Below, piece after piece: positions 23,641 to 34,488 of a stretch of DNA of 64,000 bases. The stretch is taken from the NCBI GenBank assembly GCA_039707465.1, contig CM077648.1, positions 76,198,119-76,262,118 of the forward strand, given 5' to 3'. Every line of letters starts with the position of its first letter. Positions within the stretch are counted from its first letter, which is position 1. Made by a program: the position numbers and the translations under genes. This DNA comes from Rhabdophis nuchalis. Its lineage: Eukaryota > Chordata > Lepidosauria > Squamata > Natricidae. A model generated the notes under the pieces. It was not told where the DNA came from. It ran no database searches and was given only the letters and a program-made list of their open reading frames with translations.

Positions 23641-24437
23641 GACTTTTTTTTTTAAATAAAATAATCTTTATTAATAAAAATATAAAATTAAACATTTAAC
23701 AATTATAGGGTGGGGGATGATGGTGAGGACGAACAAGGGTAGGGAGGGAGGGGAAAAGGGGAAAGGTAAAAGTGGGGAGACAGACCAGGGATATATCTAC
23801 TCCCCTAATTTAAGAAGTATATTTGTCCCAGTCTAACGTCTATTATTACTTGTATTCATATTTAGATGCTTACATATAAACTATAACATTGACTTACGTA
23901 TAATATTATCTTGTAGCTCCTTGTGCCTATTTCACTATTATTCTATCTAGTTATTTTCTTTGATATCCGTCATTCTCTTGCTATACCATCTGTACCATTT
24001 CTCCAAGGATTGGGCATAAATTGAGGTTGACTTGTCTTTTAAGATATATGTTAATTTGTCGGCTTCTGCACAACTAACTTTTTTTGATATAATTAGGTTT
24101 TTGGTTGGTGGATTATTATTTTTCCACTGTTGTGCAATGGCCATCCTGGTCGCTGTTGTGATGTGTGTAAAGAGGTACCAATCTTGGATTTCTTGTGGTT
24201 TAATTCCCATTGTTATGCCCTGACCTTTTTTTTTTTTTTTAAACATACGGGGTATTTTTATTTGTTTGTTCATCTTGTCTTTGCCATTTCTGAGTAAGAG
24301 TATATATATGCAACCTAAACCAAATGGCATTAGTTTTTGTACATTTTAAATTCTTTTTTTCCAATGTCCCTCTTTCATTCTTGAGACCTGATCGTACCAT
24401 TTCAGTGATTTGTAACTACACCAACCATGGTATAGTC

Positions 24438-24555
24438 CAGGGGTGGGCAAACTTTGCAACTTTAAGTCTGAAGGACTTCAGCTCCCAGACTTCTCCAGCC
24501 AGCTTTGGGAGCTGAAGTCCTTCAGACTTAAAGTTGCAAAGTTTGCCCACCCCTG
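24438..24555. mobile_element. palindromic hAT miniature element (CAGGGGTGGGC subtype)
   Basis: Ends CAGGGGTGGGCAAAC and complement, but the core CTTTAAGTCTGAAGGACTTC is the same as in the CAGGGGTCTCC subtype. Perfect target duplication GTATAGTC at 24430-24437 and 24556-24563. Inserted in the L1 relic. Confidence 0.94.
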
Positions 24556-25176
24556 GTATAGTCTAATGTCACTTTGTAAAGTTCTCTCTAAAATTCTGAT
24601 TTGTGCCATTTGGAATTGATATTTTATCTTGGGTAATATATTTAGTTTTATAATAGCAATTGATTCTCACCAAGATAGCTCTACATTCCTCTGCCTTTCA
24701 AGGTCTTTTTTGATTTCTTGCCATAATTTAACATAGTTATTATGATGTACTTGATTGTTGCCTGTCAGATGGAAACCAATGTATTTCACTGAGTGAGCTA
24801 TCTGACAGCCAGATTCTCCTGTGGAAGATTGATTTCTCTGTGCATTAAATATCTTGTGATTATTTTTGCTTTTAGAACATTGATTTTCTATCCAGAGAAT
24901 TCTCCAAACCCTGAACTGTTTTCATTAACTGTTTTATTGTCTTTTGTGGTTCTGTGATGGTTAATACTACATTCCATTCCATAACATTCGAGGCTGTTTT
25001 TCTCTTCATGACTTTTGAGATGTGTTGTTTGTTTAATGTCTTGAAATTTTTCTCCCCTTTTATTTGTTTGCTTGTTTTTAATTAATTAATTAAATACATA
25101 AATTCGTTTGCCGCCCATCTTACCGCAAGGCAAATCATTGTAGTTCTAATGCAATGCTGAATAGTAAGGAAGAGCG

Positions 25177-25490
25177 CAAGGGTGGGATTTTACTGGTTCG
25201 GACTGCTTCGGGTGAACCGGTAGCTCCAATGATCAGCTGGGAGCAATCTGTTTCGCTCTGACGATCAAGTGGGACTTGCCCGCCCGCTCCTGTGCTTTAC
25301 TGATCTATATCTTCTCAGCTGAGTTGCGCAGCAGAGCGGAGTGACATGCCTCACCTGTTTTCCTCCCCTGCAATAATGTGGAAGGTAATTTTTCTCAAAA
25401 CTGCGTATGTGTGCACGAGCATAGCGAGCGCACTTGCGCGAAGCACATGATCGCTGAACTGGTTGTTAAAGCAGTAGGATCCCACCACTG
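25177..25490. mobile_element. hAT element (GGTGGGAT ends)
   Basis: Left end CAAGGGTGGGATTTTACTGG and right end GGATCCCACCACTG are inverted repeats. The interior has GAACTGGTTGTTAAAGCAG next to the right end, as in the copy at 44562-45296. Flanking octamers match only partly, so the insertion is old. Confidence 0.7.
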
Positions 25491-26061
25491 GGAGAGGATG
25501 GATCTTTTTACCTTGTACCTTTACAAATTGAATATCTGCTGAAAATGCTTCAATAGCTATATTCTTTGCTTTTTTCTATTGGGATAAGTTCAAAACTCTT
25601 ATCTGGAGTTCATTTTGTTCAATACAGCCAGCAGGAAATGGCACTGCAAGTTATCGTTCTCTGTATCTAAATAAATAGTGCAATTTTCTTCCTTCCCCCA
25701 CCCACTTTTTGAGGGGGTTTATATATACTTTTCAATAATTACAAACTTTCTGTTGTCCCTGATCTTTTTCTTTGGAATAAAACCTATTTAGTCAATATAT
25801 ATAATATCTGAAACACATTTTTTCAAGCTATCAGCTTGTAAAATTTTCGCAGTCTACATTCAATAGGATGTACTGAAATTGGTCTACTTAACTATATTTG
25901 CCTCCATTGTTCCCTTCATTGTAAATCAAAACTATGTATGGCTCTTCCATTATTGCTTCTGTTTCTTTAATATCATTCATTATATTCTTTGCACTGTTGA
26001 GGAACGTACCCCTCTGGACCTGGTGCTTTTCCTAAATTGTATTGTTTTATTGCTTTTTTTA

Positions 26062-26412
26062 GGGATGCGGTGGCTCAGTGGCTAAGATGCTGAGCCTGTC
26101 GATCAGAAAGGTTGGCAGTTCAGCGGTTCAAATCCCTAGTGTCGTGTAATGGAGTGAGCTCCTGTTACTTGTCCCAGCTTCTGCCAATCTAGCAGTTTGA
26201 AAGCATGTAAGAATGCAAGTAGAAAAATAGAAACTACATTTGGTGGGAAGGTAACAGGGTTCTGTGTGTCTTCGCCATTTAGTCATGCTGGCCACATGAC
26301 CACAGAGACGTCTTCGGACAGTGCTGGCTCTTCAGCTTTGAAATGGAGATGAGCATTGCCCCCTAGAGTCGGGAACGAGTACCACCTATGTGCGAGGGGA
26401 ACCTTTACCTTT
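26062..26412 (+). mobile_element. Sauria-type tRNA SINE, nearly full length
   Basis: tRNA-like head with an A box (GTGGCTCAGTGGCTAAG) and B box (GGTTCAAATCC), then the family body (GTTACTTGTCCCAGCTTCTG; GAAGGTAACAGGGTTCTGTG; CACATGACCACAGAGACGTC; GCCCCCTAGAGTCGGGAAC) and the tail GAACCTTTACCTTTA. The tail resembles the BovB 3' end, consistent with BovB-driven mobility. Flanks share TTTATTGCTT (about 26046-26056 and 26411-26420), a likely target duplication. Confidence 0.88.
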
Positions 26413-26720
26413 ATTGCTTGGGCAATTATACAGTAGGTGTACTTAGTATTTACCTGTGTTGATCATTAAATTCTTAAATAACCAACTTTTCAATATAGTT
26501 AGTGTGATTGATTTTAGTCTCAGAAGACAATTTACCGGTCTTCAGAGGAGAACTGAAATTTATTTTAGTAAGATTGAAAATTTGGGTTTTGGTAGGACTT
26601 GATTCATTTCTGTCCAGATATTTATCCAGTCAGTCATAAAGGGCAAGTCTCCATTTTTATGGCATTTCACCCTTTTCAAAATTGCTTTTAATAATTTTAT
26701 TTGCTAGACATTTGTGAACA

Positions 26721-27589
26721 TTTAATGGATAATTAAAACTTCAACAGAAACTGCTAATTTAAAAATATTATTAGAAATAATCAAAATTTGACTCATAAAA
26801 TGATTATCCATTCATAAAATGAATGGATAATCAGTATCATGTCTTATATTAACATTCATAGATGTGAATGCAGTTTTTTCAGCAATGCAATAGTTGATAT
26901 TTTATTCATGTTTTATGCAGAAGGTATATCCTTCTAGGGCTGTGAGAAACCTCAAAGGGGTGATTGGATTCAATTAAGCTTAGATCGAAGCTCCCCATCA
27001 AAGTAGATTTGTGAATCAAAGTGGGTAGCTGCTTCGAAGCAGAAAATCAAATCAAATGATTATGGAGCACTTCATAACCTATCAAAGCAGTTACAGATTC
27101 AACAGCTCTTTTTCTTGGGGGCATTACAAACAAAAACACCTTCACCTCCATATAAGAGGAATGATTGCTGGGCACAAAGTTGTGTGTCGTGATCTCTGTC
27201 ATTGATAGGAACAACTAGCCAATCAGATTCATCTTCTCGTTAAGCTTTCTGCCTAATGCAGCAGGGATAGGGTAGACAAGACCAGCATGGTTATTACTTT
27301 TCTTAGTTGTCAAGTCTTTATTTGTAGCTTTTTTACACTTCTTAGCTGGTCCTGCCAACTCCTCTAGAGTTTGAATAAGAGCTCAGAGCTTATTATCTCA
27401 AAAGGTAATTTTGGTTAAACCTTTTAAATTCTGTATGATTGGGACAGGTTTCATCCCCTGCAAATTGAGCGGTGTATCATGGTGTTGCTATTGTTGTTAT
27501 TTACCATATTACTGTTGAACCTGCTACAATATACTGCCAGCTGCTCACAGAAAGATAACAAAGCACACAAATACAAACTAATTCAGTAA
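26721..27589. other. no recognised gene
   Basis: AT-rich sequence with no supported feature, ending at the A that precedes the Helitron. Confidence 0.4.
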
Positions 27590-28559
27590 TCTATATAAAT
27601 AAAAATGTAAAATAGTTTGTGCAAAGTCACTAATCTCAGAAAGTACGGCATCGATCGACACCAAATTTTCATACAATGTTCCCAAGGATTTCCAATGCAA
27701 TCATACATACATTTTGTGTGGCTGGCACACGTGTGTCATGTGCAAGCAGCACAAACGTAAAAGGTATGCACTTCTCAGGTTTTCATCTCCCTGTAGCTCC
27801 TCCCATCCAGCTGCTTCTTATGATGCGTCACACACAGGCCCCTCAAATTTCCAACAGTCATTTCCTCAGCAACCGAATAAACTTCCAATGTTCCCACACT
27901 GCATGAAGGCCTACAAGGCCCAAAACTAGGCATGGAGGGGGGGGAGGTTACACACTCCCAGGTGGCCCACCTTTGGTCCCAAGAGGCTGTATGTATGCCT
28001 ACTAGGCCCAAAATTAGGCATGGGGGTGACACACTCCCAGTTGGCCCATTTTTGGTCCCAGGAGGCTGCATGGTAGGTAGGTAGGTAGGTAGGTAGGTAG
28101 GTAGGTAGGTAGGTAGGTAGGTGGATAGAGAGAGATAGGGAAAAATACAGTAGGTAGGTAGATAGGTAGAGGGATAGAGAGAGAGGGAAAATACAGTAGG
28201 TAGGTAGGGGGATAAAGATAGAGAGAGGGAAAAATACAGTAGGTAGGTAGGTAGAGGGATAGAGAGAGAGAGTGAAAATACAGTAGGTAGGTAGGTAGGT
28301 AGGTAGGGGGATAGAGAGGGAGGGAGAAATACAGTAGGTAGGTAGGTAGAGGGATAGAGAGAGAGAGGGAAAAATACAAGAGGTAAGTAGATAGGTAAGT
28401 AGGTAGGTGGAGAGAGGGGGAAATACAGTAGGTAGGTAGGTTGGGGGTTATACAGTTGTTGTGTGTATGTGTTTGTGTGTGCAGGTGTACATCTACACAC
28501 AGATTGGTTGGCCATTTAACCAGACTGGGCAACAGCAACGCGTGGCCAGGTACAGCTAG
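27590..28559 (+). mobile_element. non-autonomous Helitron with internal minisatellite
   Basis: It begins TCTATATAAATAAAAATG, followed by AAGTACGGCATCGATCGACA and CCAAATTTTCATACAATGTT. It ends GGCCAGGTACAGCTAG. It sits exactly between an A (27589) and a T (28560), with no target duplication: TC at the 5' end, CTAG at the 3' end and A|T insertion are the Helitron hallmarks. The 5' end matches Helitrons known from reptiles and bats as I remember them. The 970-bp copy has no Rep/helicase. The middle is a GTAG-rich minisatellite, and long frames through it are artefacts. Confidence 0.87.
28070..28445. repeat. GTAG-rich composite minisatellite
   Basis: About nine units of the form AAATACAGTAGGTAGGTAG followed by a purine block such as GGGATAGAGAGAGAGGGA, preceded by a pure GTAG run at 28072-28122. 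Unit length varies with the number of GTAG repeats. Confidence 0.9.
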
Positions 28560-28560
28560 T

Positions 28561-29569
28561 ATAAACAATAAAAATACTTAGGTTTTTCCTGAAAGATGTG
28601 TTATGGTAAGTGGAATGTAAAACATTTGTGGCAGAAACTATTCTATAATGAAGGGATTGCAATACAAGATTGCTATCTCTATGTACCCACTCAATGTCTC
28701 AGACAAAGAGAACCTAAGGCATCTCTTCATAAGTTGAATGCACAGGATGATCAAATTATACTTCATGGAGGCAGTCTTGAATATGCCAGAGAGCCAAACC
28801 ATGAAGACTTTTATTGTCTAAAACTAATAATTCAAAGCAAACTCAGAAATACTCTACATGCCTTGGCCAGAAACCTAGGTGTTGTGTGGTTGTAAAACTC
28901 TCATCTCCTAACTGGCAAACCATCACGCTTTGCACAAATTGTAATTTCTAAATGGTCTTCAAAGGCAGCCTCAGGTAAAATCTGTAAAACCAATTTAGAG
29001 ATGATACAGCATGAGTTACTGTTCCCAGAATTTGAAAGTATTCCAAAGTATATTGAAAGTATGCCAGCCAGCTCTTTGTTTTGTATTTTGTGTCCTGTGA
29101 CTTACTGTACTGAACCATTTTTGTTTTCAACAAGCCATAGTTGAAAGACAACCTAGTCCTGTTAAATATAAATCAAAATTTCTATGGAGGCAAAATACAT
29201 TGTACAGTGAAAACAGCATGCCTATTTATCTGAATTTTGCCAGGGTTAATGTCCCATAAATGGCTGTTATTACTACTATTTTATCTGCTTGTGCCAACAT
29301 ACAATTCAGTTGCCGGCCTTTTGGTGTTTTCCCATTACAGATTGTAGTGATTTTTAACTGCATATCAAATATCAAAATAGGTTTAGTTGCCTTCCCTTTG
29401 AAACTCATAATGCAAACTTGAACCATATACTCCTTGACTCTTGAATCTTTAGTCAGAAATATATCACAGTTGACTTGCACAGGTATGTTTATTTCATGGA
29501 ATTTCACTTATATGGCAACATGCTTCTGGATGTCCGGGCATGAGTCACTGCTGCCTTTTTCAAGTGGCA
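28561..29569. other. no recognised gene
   Basis: Two open frames, 28596-28895 (+, 99 codons) and 29226-29507 (-, 93 codons), look more protein-like than average but show no motif I can name. They may be remnants of genes or elements that I do not recognise. Confidence 0.35.
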
Positions 29570-29880
29570 CCAGGTCACTGGTACCCTCTGTGATTGGAAG
29601 ATCCTACTGTAGCTTAAATCAAAGATCTACCACAGAGTTATTTGCCCAGTGGCACTCTATGGGGTGGAATGTTGGCCAAAGACAAAGAGACACAAAGAGG
29701 CTGTGGTTGTATGGACATGTGGTCAGAATTGATGGGCAATCTGTCATGAGGAAATCACTTGCACTCAGCCCAGATGGCCAGCAGCTCCAAGGATGGCTGA
29801 AAAAGTGATGGATGGACTGCCTGCATGAAGACATGCAAGCTATAGGTTTGCAGCTGATGCTGCAGATTGGGCGAAGTGGG
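29570..29880 (+). mobile_element. RTE-type LINE fragment with internal deletion
   Basis: ALYGVECWP (about 29650) followed after a few codons by LYGHVVRIDG, MRKSLALSPDGQQLQGWLKK (in frame 29434-29808) and, past a stop, WMDCLHEDMQAIG. These are RTE reverse transcriptase C-terminal motifs. The normal stretch of about 60 residues between CWP and YGHV is missing, so the copy is internally deleted. Confidence 0.7.
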
Positions 29881-30311
29881 GGGGTGAAACACAAAATCAC
29901 AGACCCTGAAATATGAAAATGCTCTAATTTCCCCTTGTCATCACAGTCACCTGCAGCTCCCTTATTTTGTCCTCCTCTGAATTCCTTCTTGATATAATCT
30001 TCTTCCAATCAAGAAACAATCAAGAAATCAGAAGTAGGAAAGAAGAAAAAAATGTTAGGAAGCAGGAGATGGTATAGTTAAAGAAGATATATATTTGTCT
30101 TGAAACAGAGGCAACTAATTGCTCGGGGGAAATAACCTCTTTTATGGCTTGTATTTATGTTTTCCGTAGCCGTCATTGCAGACAAGATGCAGAATATAAC
30201 TCAGCAGATATTCGAAGCAGCTCAGAAGAGTCGTGCTGGATTAACTAAAGTCTGTTGTGTCCAGCATTCTCTTCTTACAGACACTGCAGGACATAAGTAG
30301 GTCTTTTCAAC
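29881..30311. other. no recognised gene; weak exon-like segment
   Basis: A pyrimidine-rich tract ending in AG (30168-30169), an open 127-bp segment and GTAGGT (30297-30302) look like an isolated exon, but the length is within chance expectation. Confidence 0.3.
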
Positions 30312-30319
30312 AATAGCAG

Positions 30320-30656
30320 CAGTGGTGGGATTCAGCCACTTCACACCTATTGGGAAGAACCGGTTGTTAACTTTCTAAGCAGTTCAGAGAATCGGTTTTT
30401 GGAAGAAATCTCCTTTTGTTTTTTCCACTTTCCAGGGCTAATCCTGTAAGGAAGGCAGGAAGGAAACATTCTGGTCTTGTTTCTAGCCTCATCTTGATTG
30501 CCCTCCTTACAGAAACTGCCTCTCCATTAACCCTTATTACATTGTAACAGCTAAGATGAAGTGCCCATCGATGTGAGTGACATTGAGTTGGCCATGGCCA
30601 CCCCATCACATGGCCACCAAGCCACACCTACCCAGCTAGTCATTAGGGCAGAGAAC
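30320..30656 (+). mobile_element. hAT element left part (CAGTGGTGGGATTC), split by gypsy insertion
   Basis: It starts CAGTGGTGGGATTCAGCC and contains AACCGGTTGTTAA, typical of this family. The Ty3/gypsy element entered at 30656, and a remnant (CAGTTGTTAAATTATTT, 34352-34368) lies on the far side. The right terminus is missing, so the hAT copy was already incomplete or lost its end later. Confidence 0.7.
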
Positions 30657-30889
30657 TGTTAAGTCCTCAGGCTTACGACCGTGCCAACAAGTCTGGTGAA
30701 CTTTGAATTACCGCATTCCGGAACGGAGCCGGCAGCCACATCTGATTGGCTAAGACGCGGCTGGCCGGATTCTGTCTAGAGATCTGAAACAATGTTGCTG
30801 ATGCCTTGCTGAAAGGTTTCCCGCCTGAAAGCTGTATATAAACTGCTGTCAGGCAGGGAAACCTTGCCAGTAATGATCCTTGTGTATTG
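30657..30889 (+). repeat. 5' LTR, 3'-truncated
   Basis: Matches 34050-34275 with about four substitutions and an extra 7-bp GCTTACG-type insertion near 30671. It contains the TATA-like TATATAA at 30835-30841. It lacks the polyadenylation signal and last 70 bp present in the 3' LTR. Confidence 0.92.
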
Positions 30890-31034
30890 GGACCATGGGT
30901 CCCTTCCCGTCCTGGTAGTGGCCAATTCCCTAGCTGCCTTGATCGGATTGGACTGGTTTCCAGCCTTGGGGCTGTCAGTCCAAGGAGTGAACAGCGTGCC
31001 CGCCAGTTCTCCGGTAGACGTCGTGCTTAAATAA

Positions 31035-32726
31035 TTCAGCGACGTCTTTGATGGCAGCCTAGGAAAGTACAGGGGCACCCCAGTCTCCCTGAACCTAGAC
31101 CCGCAGGTTGCTCCTGTCCGCTTGAAGGCCCGCAGGTTGCCGTTCGCGCTGAAGCCCAAGGTTGAAGCGGAATTAGAGCGATTAGTGGCGCAGGGTGTGC
31201 TCGAACCCGTCGATCAGGCGAAATGGGAGACCCCGATTGTGGTCCCCATCAAGCCCGACGGGTCCGTCCGGATCTGCACCGACTATAAATCGACGATCAA
31301 CCTCGGGCTTCAGGCGAACCCATACCCGGTTCCGGTAGTACAGGACCTGCTCCACTCTTTGGGACAGGGACGCGTATTCTCGAAGCTGGATATGGCGCAG
31401 GCCTACCAACAGCTTCCGGTGGACGACGAGGCTGCGGAGGCGCAGACTATCGTCACCCACCGAGGGGCTTTTCGTTGTCGCTGCCTCCAATTCGGCATGT
31501 CCATGGCCCCGGGGATCTTCCAGAGCCTCATGAAGCGACTGCTCCATGGGCTCCCTGGCGTTGTACCATACTTTGACGATGTTCTGATTGCTGCTTCCAG
31601 CATATCAGAACTCGCCAAGACGTTGCGGAAGGTCCTCAGGATTTTCAGGGGCGCGGGTTTGAAATTGAAGCGCAGCAAATATACATTTGCTGCGCCAAGG
31701 GTGGAATTCCTGGGCTTCATGATTGATGCCCAAGGAATTCACCCAACCCCCTCCAAGGTCGAGGCCATCCAAAAGGCCCCCACTCCTGCCTCCAAGATGG
31801 AGCTGCAGGCATTCCTCGGCCCTTTGAATTTTTACGCGCCGTTTATTCCCCATAAGGCATCGCTAGCTGAGCCACTGCATCGGTTGCTCGACCGATCCAC
31901 GACCTGGTGCTGGGGCAGCCGCGAGGCGCATGCGTTCGCGGCTGTCAAAGCCATGCTCACGTCAGACGCGGTATTAGTCCAGTACCATGACAGGCTTCCT
32001 CTGATGCTTGCATGCGATGCCTCCCCATACGGCCTGGGGGCTGTCCTGAGCCACGTCTTTCCAGATGGTTCAGAAGCCCCCATTGCTTTTTACTCCTGGA
32101 CAATGTCTCAAACAGAGAGAAACTACAGCCGAATCGACAAGGAGGCTTTGGCTGTAGTGTCCGGGATTAAGAAGTTCCACAATTACCTCTATGGGCGGAC
32201 TTTTTCCGTCGTCACAGACCACAAGCCGCTCCTTGGGCTGTTGGCCGGTGACCGTCCGACCCCCCCCATCCTTTCTCCCAGGATGACCCGTTGGACGGAG
32301 TTCCTGGCAGCATATGACTATACGCTGCTCTACCGTCCAGGCAAGCAGATAGGGCATGCCAATGCCCTAAGCCGCTGCCCTCTCCCAGGGACGGATCCGA
32401 CCCCAGTGCCGGCCCTTTCCGTCCTGACTGTGGCGGAGTCTGACCTCCCCTTGTCTTCCTCCGCCATCGCCGCTCACACCCGCGCAGACCCCGTCCTTGC
32501 CCAGGTTTGCTGTTGGGTGCTGAGGGGGTGGCCTTCGGGCAGTGTGGCCGAAGAATTTCGGCCGTACAAGTCCCGCCAGCTGGAGCTCTTGCTCCATTGC
32601 AGGTGCTTGTGTTGGGGAGATCGGGTCATCGTCCCCAAACCTCTAAGACACATGGTTCTTCAGTCGCTCCATGCCAATCACCCAGGCATAGTCCGCATGA
32701 AGGCATTGGCCCGGAGCTATGTCTGA
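31035..32726 (+). pseudogene. pol: gypsy pol: reverse transcriptase and RNase H
   Basis: The same frame is open from after a stop at 31032-31034 to a second stop at 32724-32726; the longest ATG-initiated part is 534 codons from 31122. The start is not biological, because pol is normally a polyprotein that begins further upstream. Before the ATG the frame reads LGKYRGTPVSLNLDP. Reverse transcriptase follows with LPFALKPKVEAELERLV, QFGMSMAPGIFQ and the catalytic YFDD (residues 150-153, codons from 31569). RNase H follows with LACDASPYGLGAVLSH and VVTDHKPLLGL. The frame ends in the zinc-binding region of integrase (HANHPGIVRMKALA) at the stop, where relatives have a tryptophan. Enzymatic motifs are intact, so the damage is recent. 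Confidence 0.93.
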
Positions 32727-34020
32727 TGGCCTGGCATGGACGCTGAAGTGGTGGATTGGGTGGCCGCTTGTTCCACTTGCCAATCTTCCCGCCCTGCCCC
32801 GCCGGTGTCCCGCCGAGGGAGTGGGACGTTCCCAGGAGCCCATGGTCCCGGCTTCACTTGGATTTCGCGTGTCCCTTCCATGGCCAGAGTTTCCTTGTTG
32901 TGGTGGATGCGTTCCCTCGCTGGGAGGAAGTGATTGTCATGGCTTCCACCACAGCGGAGAGCACAGTGCGCATGTTGCGCCGCCTGTTCGCCACACACGG
33001 GTTGCCGGACGTCGTTGTGTCCGACAACGGACCCCAATTTCAGTCCTCCACTTTCTTGGACTTTTGGCCACCCAAGGGATCCGCCACGCGCCGGTTGCCC
33101 CTTATCACCCGGCGTCTAATGGACGCGCGGAACGAGCAGTCCGCTCGGCCAAGGAAGCCTTGGCCTGTTTGGATAAAGGGGACTGGCAGGCACGTGTGGC
33201 AGCGTACCTTTTGGGACAGCATGTCACACCTTGCCCGACCACAGGGAAAAGCCCCACAGAGCTCTTGATGGGCCGTCGCTTGCGGACCACCCTGGACAGA
33301 CTGCACCCCGATTACGACGGGGTGCAGAGGAGCAACCTGCAGGTTCCCTCTCCTCGCCTTTTCAAAACGGGGGATCTAGTCTGGGCGAGAAACTTCTCAG
33401 GGGAGCCGTGCTGGGTTCCCGCAACAGTCTTGGACTTAACCGGCCCCTGTTCTTACAGGGTCGGCCTACGCGATGGATCTGAGTGGCGGCGCCACCTGGA
33501 TCAACTAAGGCGCCGCCTGCCCAAGATGGCCTTTGCCACACCAGGCCATTCCTGCCCGTTGGCCCCCGTTGGGCTGTTGTTTCCAGTTCAAGCCGAGCCG
33601 CAGAAGGTAACTCCGGAGGCCTTTGCCAGTCCAGGCCTCTCCTCGTCAAGCACACCCTGCTGTCCCCTTCTGGACTACTCCACTCAAGCCGACACGGAAT
33701 TGTGGGCCTCGCCGCTAGGAGGCCCACCCTGCCAAACAGCTGCCTGCCAGCACCCTTCAGGAACCTCAAGCCCAGTCGTCACGCCCCCTCACCCGGACTT
33801 ACCGTTATCGCCGGTCCCCGCTGCGCCGACTCCACCTCCGAGGGCAGGCCGCGGTGACGCAGGTGGAAACTCCACTCCCCGCAGGGAGGAGCTTCCCCAG
33901 GAACTACTTACCTCGCCGAGCTCTCCGCAGCAACTGAGACGTTCGGGGCGGGTCCGACATCGCCCCGCCTACTTGAACGAGTACGCATGCGCTTACACAT
34001 TGATGGACAGAAAGCATTGA
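32727..34020 (+). pseudogene. pol: gypsy pol: integrase, two frameshifts
   Basis: The frame of the upstream part resumes after the stop with the cysteines of the HHCC zinc finger (CSTC). At about 32803-32815 the coding frame changes; the integrase core then lies in another frame, with the first aspartate at 32906 (VVVDAF) and the second at 33023 (SDNGPQF). A second change at about 33063-33068 moves it to a third frame, where PYHPASNGRAER carries the catalytic glutamate (33130). The C-terminal part has CSYRVGLRDGSEWRRHLDQL and a proline-rich tail with LRRSGRVRHRPAYL, ending at a TGA at 34018. The three catalytic residues are thus all present but split between frames. Confidence 0.9.
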
Positions 34021-34038
34021 CGCATGCGCACTGACTAC

Positions 34039-34049
34039 AGGGGAAGGAG
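34039..34049 (+). promoter_or_regulatory. polypurine tract
   Basis: AGGGGAAGGAG lies directly before the 3' LTR. It is the expected primer for plus-strand DNA synthesis. Confidence 0.9.
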
Positions 34050-34346
34050 TGTTAAGTCCTCAGACCGTGCCAACAAGTCTGGTGAACTTTGAATTACCGC
34101 ATTCCGGAACGGAGCCAGCAGCCGCGTCTGATTGGCTAAGACGCGGCTGGCCGGATTCTGTCTAGAGATCTGAAACAATGTTGCTGATGCCTTGCTGAAA
34201 GGTTTCCCGCCTGAAAGCTGTATATAAACTGCTGTCAGGCAGAGAAACCTTGCCAGTAATGATCCTTGTGTATTGTAAATAGTTGCTGAATAAACGTTCC
34301 TGTTGTTTGACTATGCCTGAGTCGGAATCCTTCTTTTAATCTAACA
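34050..34346 (+). repeat. 3' LTR of gypsy element, complete
   Basis: TGTTAAG...CTAACA, 297 bp, with TATATAA at 34221-34227 and AATAAA at 34289-34294. Flanked on the right by AGAAC, the target duplication. Confidence 0.95.
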
Positions 34347-34488
34347 AGAACCAGTTGTTAAATTATTTTCTCACTTTAACTATGGCCTATTTAAAACACA
34401 GATTTGGTCACACATGCAGAGATAATCTTTTCCAATAGGCCATTAATAATCAGTTCTTTTACTTGTATGCATGCATGTATGTATATAT

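Larger units (their letters stand above)
23640..26720 (-). mobile_element. decayed L1 LINE, ORF2 fragments
   Basis: Minus-strand reading gives L1 ORF2-like pieces in the expected order. Around 26000-26050 there is KAPGPEG, the L1 reverse transcriptase KAPGPDG motif. At 24230-23947 there is IQDWYLFTHITTATRMAIAQ, then WKNNNPPTK, the C-terminal L1 motif. The remainder is full of stops. It is interrupted by a palindromic hAT element (24438-24555), a larger hAT element (25177-25490) and a SINE (26062-26412). The 3' end carries a purine-rich or T-rich tail near 23640-23780. Boundaries are approximate. Confidence 0.65.
30657..34346 (+). mobile_element. defective Ty3/gypsy LTR retrotransposon
   Basis: The element starts TGTTAAG (30657), ends CTAACA (34346) and is flanked by a perfect 5-bp duplication AGAAC (30652-30656 and 34347-34351). 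The 3' LTR is complete at 297 bp. The 5' LTR is cut at 30889 and joined directly to sequence just before the reverse transcriptase; the primer-binding site, gag and most of the protease are gone. The rest encodes reverse transcriptase, RNase H, a zinc-binding HHCC region and integrase, broken by two stops and two frameshifts. Over the shared part the LTRs differ by about four substitutions and a 7-bp indel, so the insertion is fairly young. It cannot make a functional Pol. Confidence 0.93.

Noticed and set aside
26062..26140. Possible tRNA gene (A and B boxes)
   Set aside because: The rest matches a Sauria-type SINE with a BovB-like tail; no cloverleaf acceptor stem.
28070..28445. Possible CRISPR-like array
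   Set aside because: Repeat units are irregular simple sequence without spacers, in a eukaryotic genome.
27775..28568. Long frames rich in YLPT and SLSL repeats
   Set aside because: Read-through of the GTAG minisatellite in the Helitron.
32719..34020. 433-codon frame as an independent gene
   Set aside because: Its first 100 codons are out of frame with the integrase; only the part from about 33060 on is real, as the end of gypsy pol.
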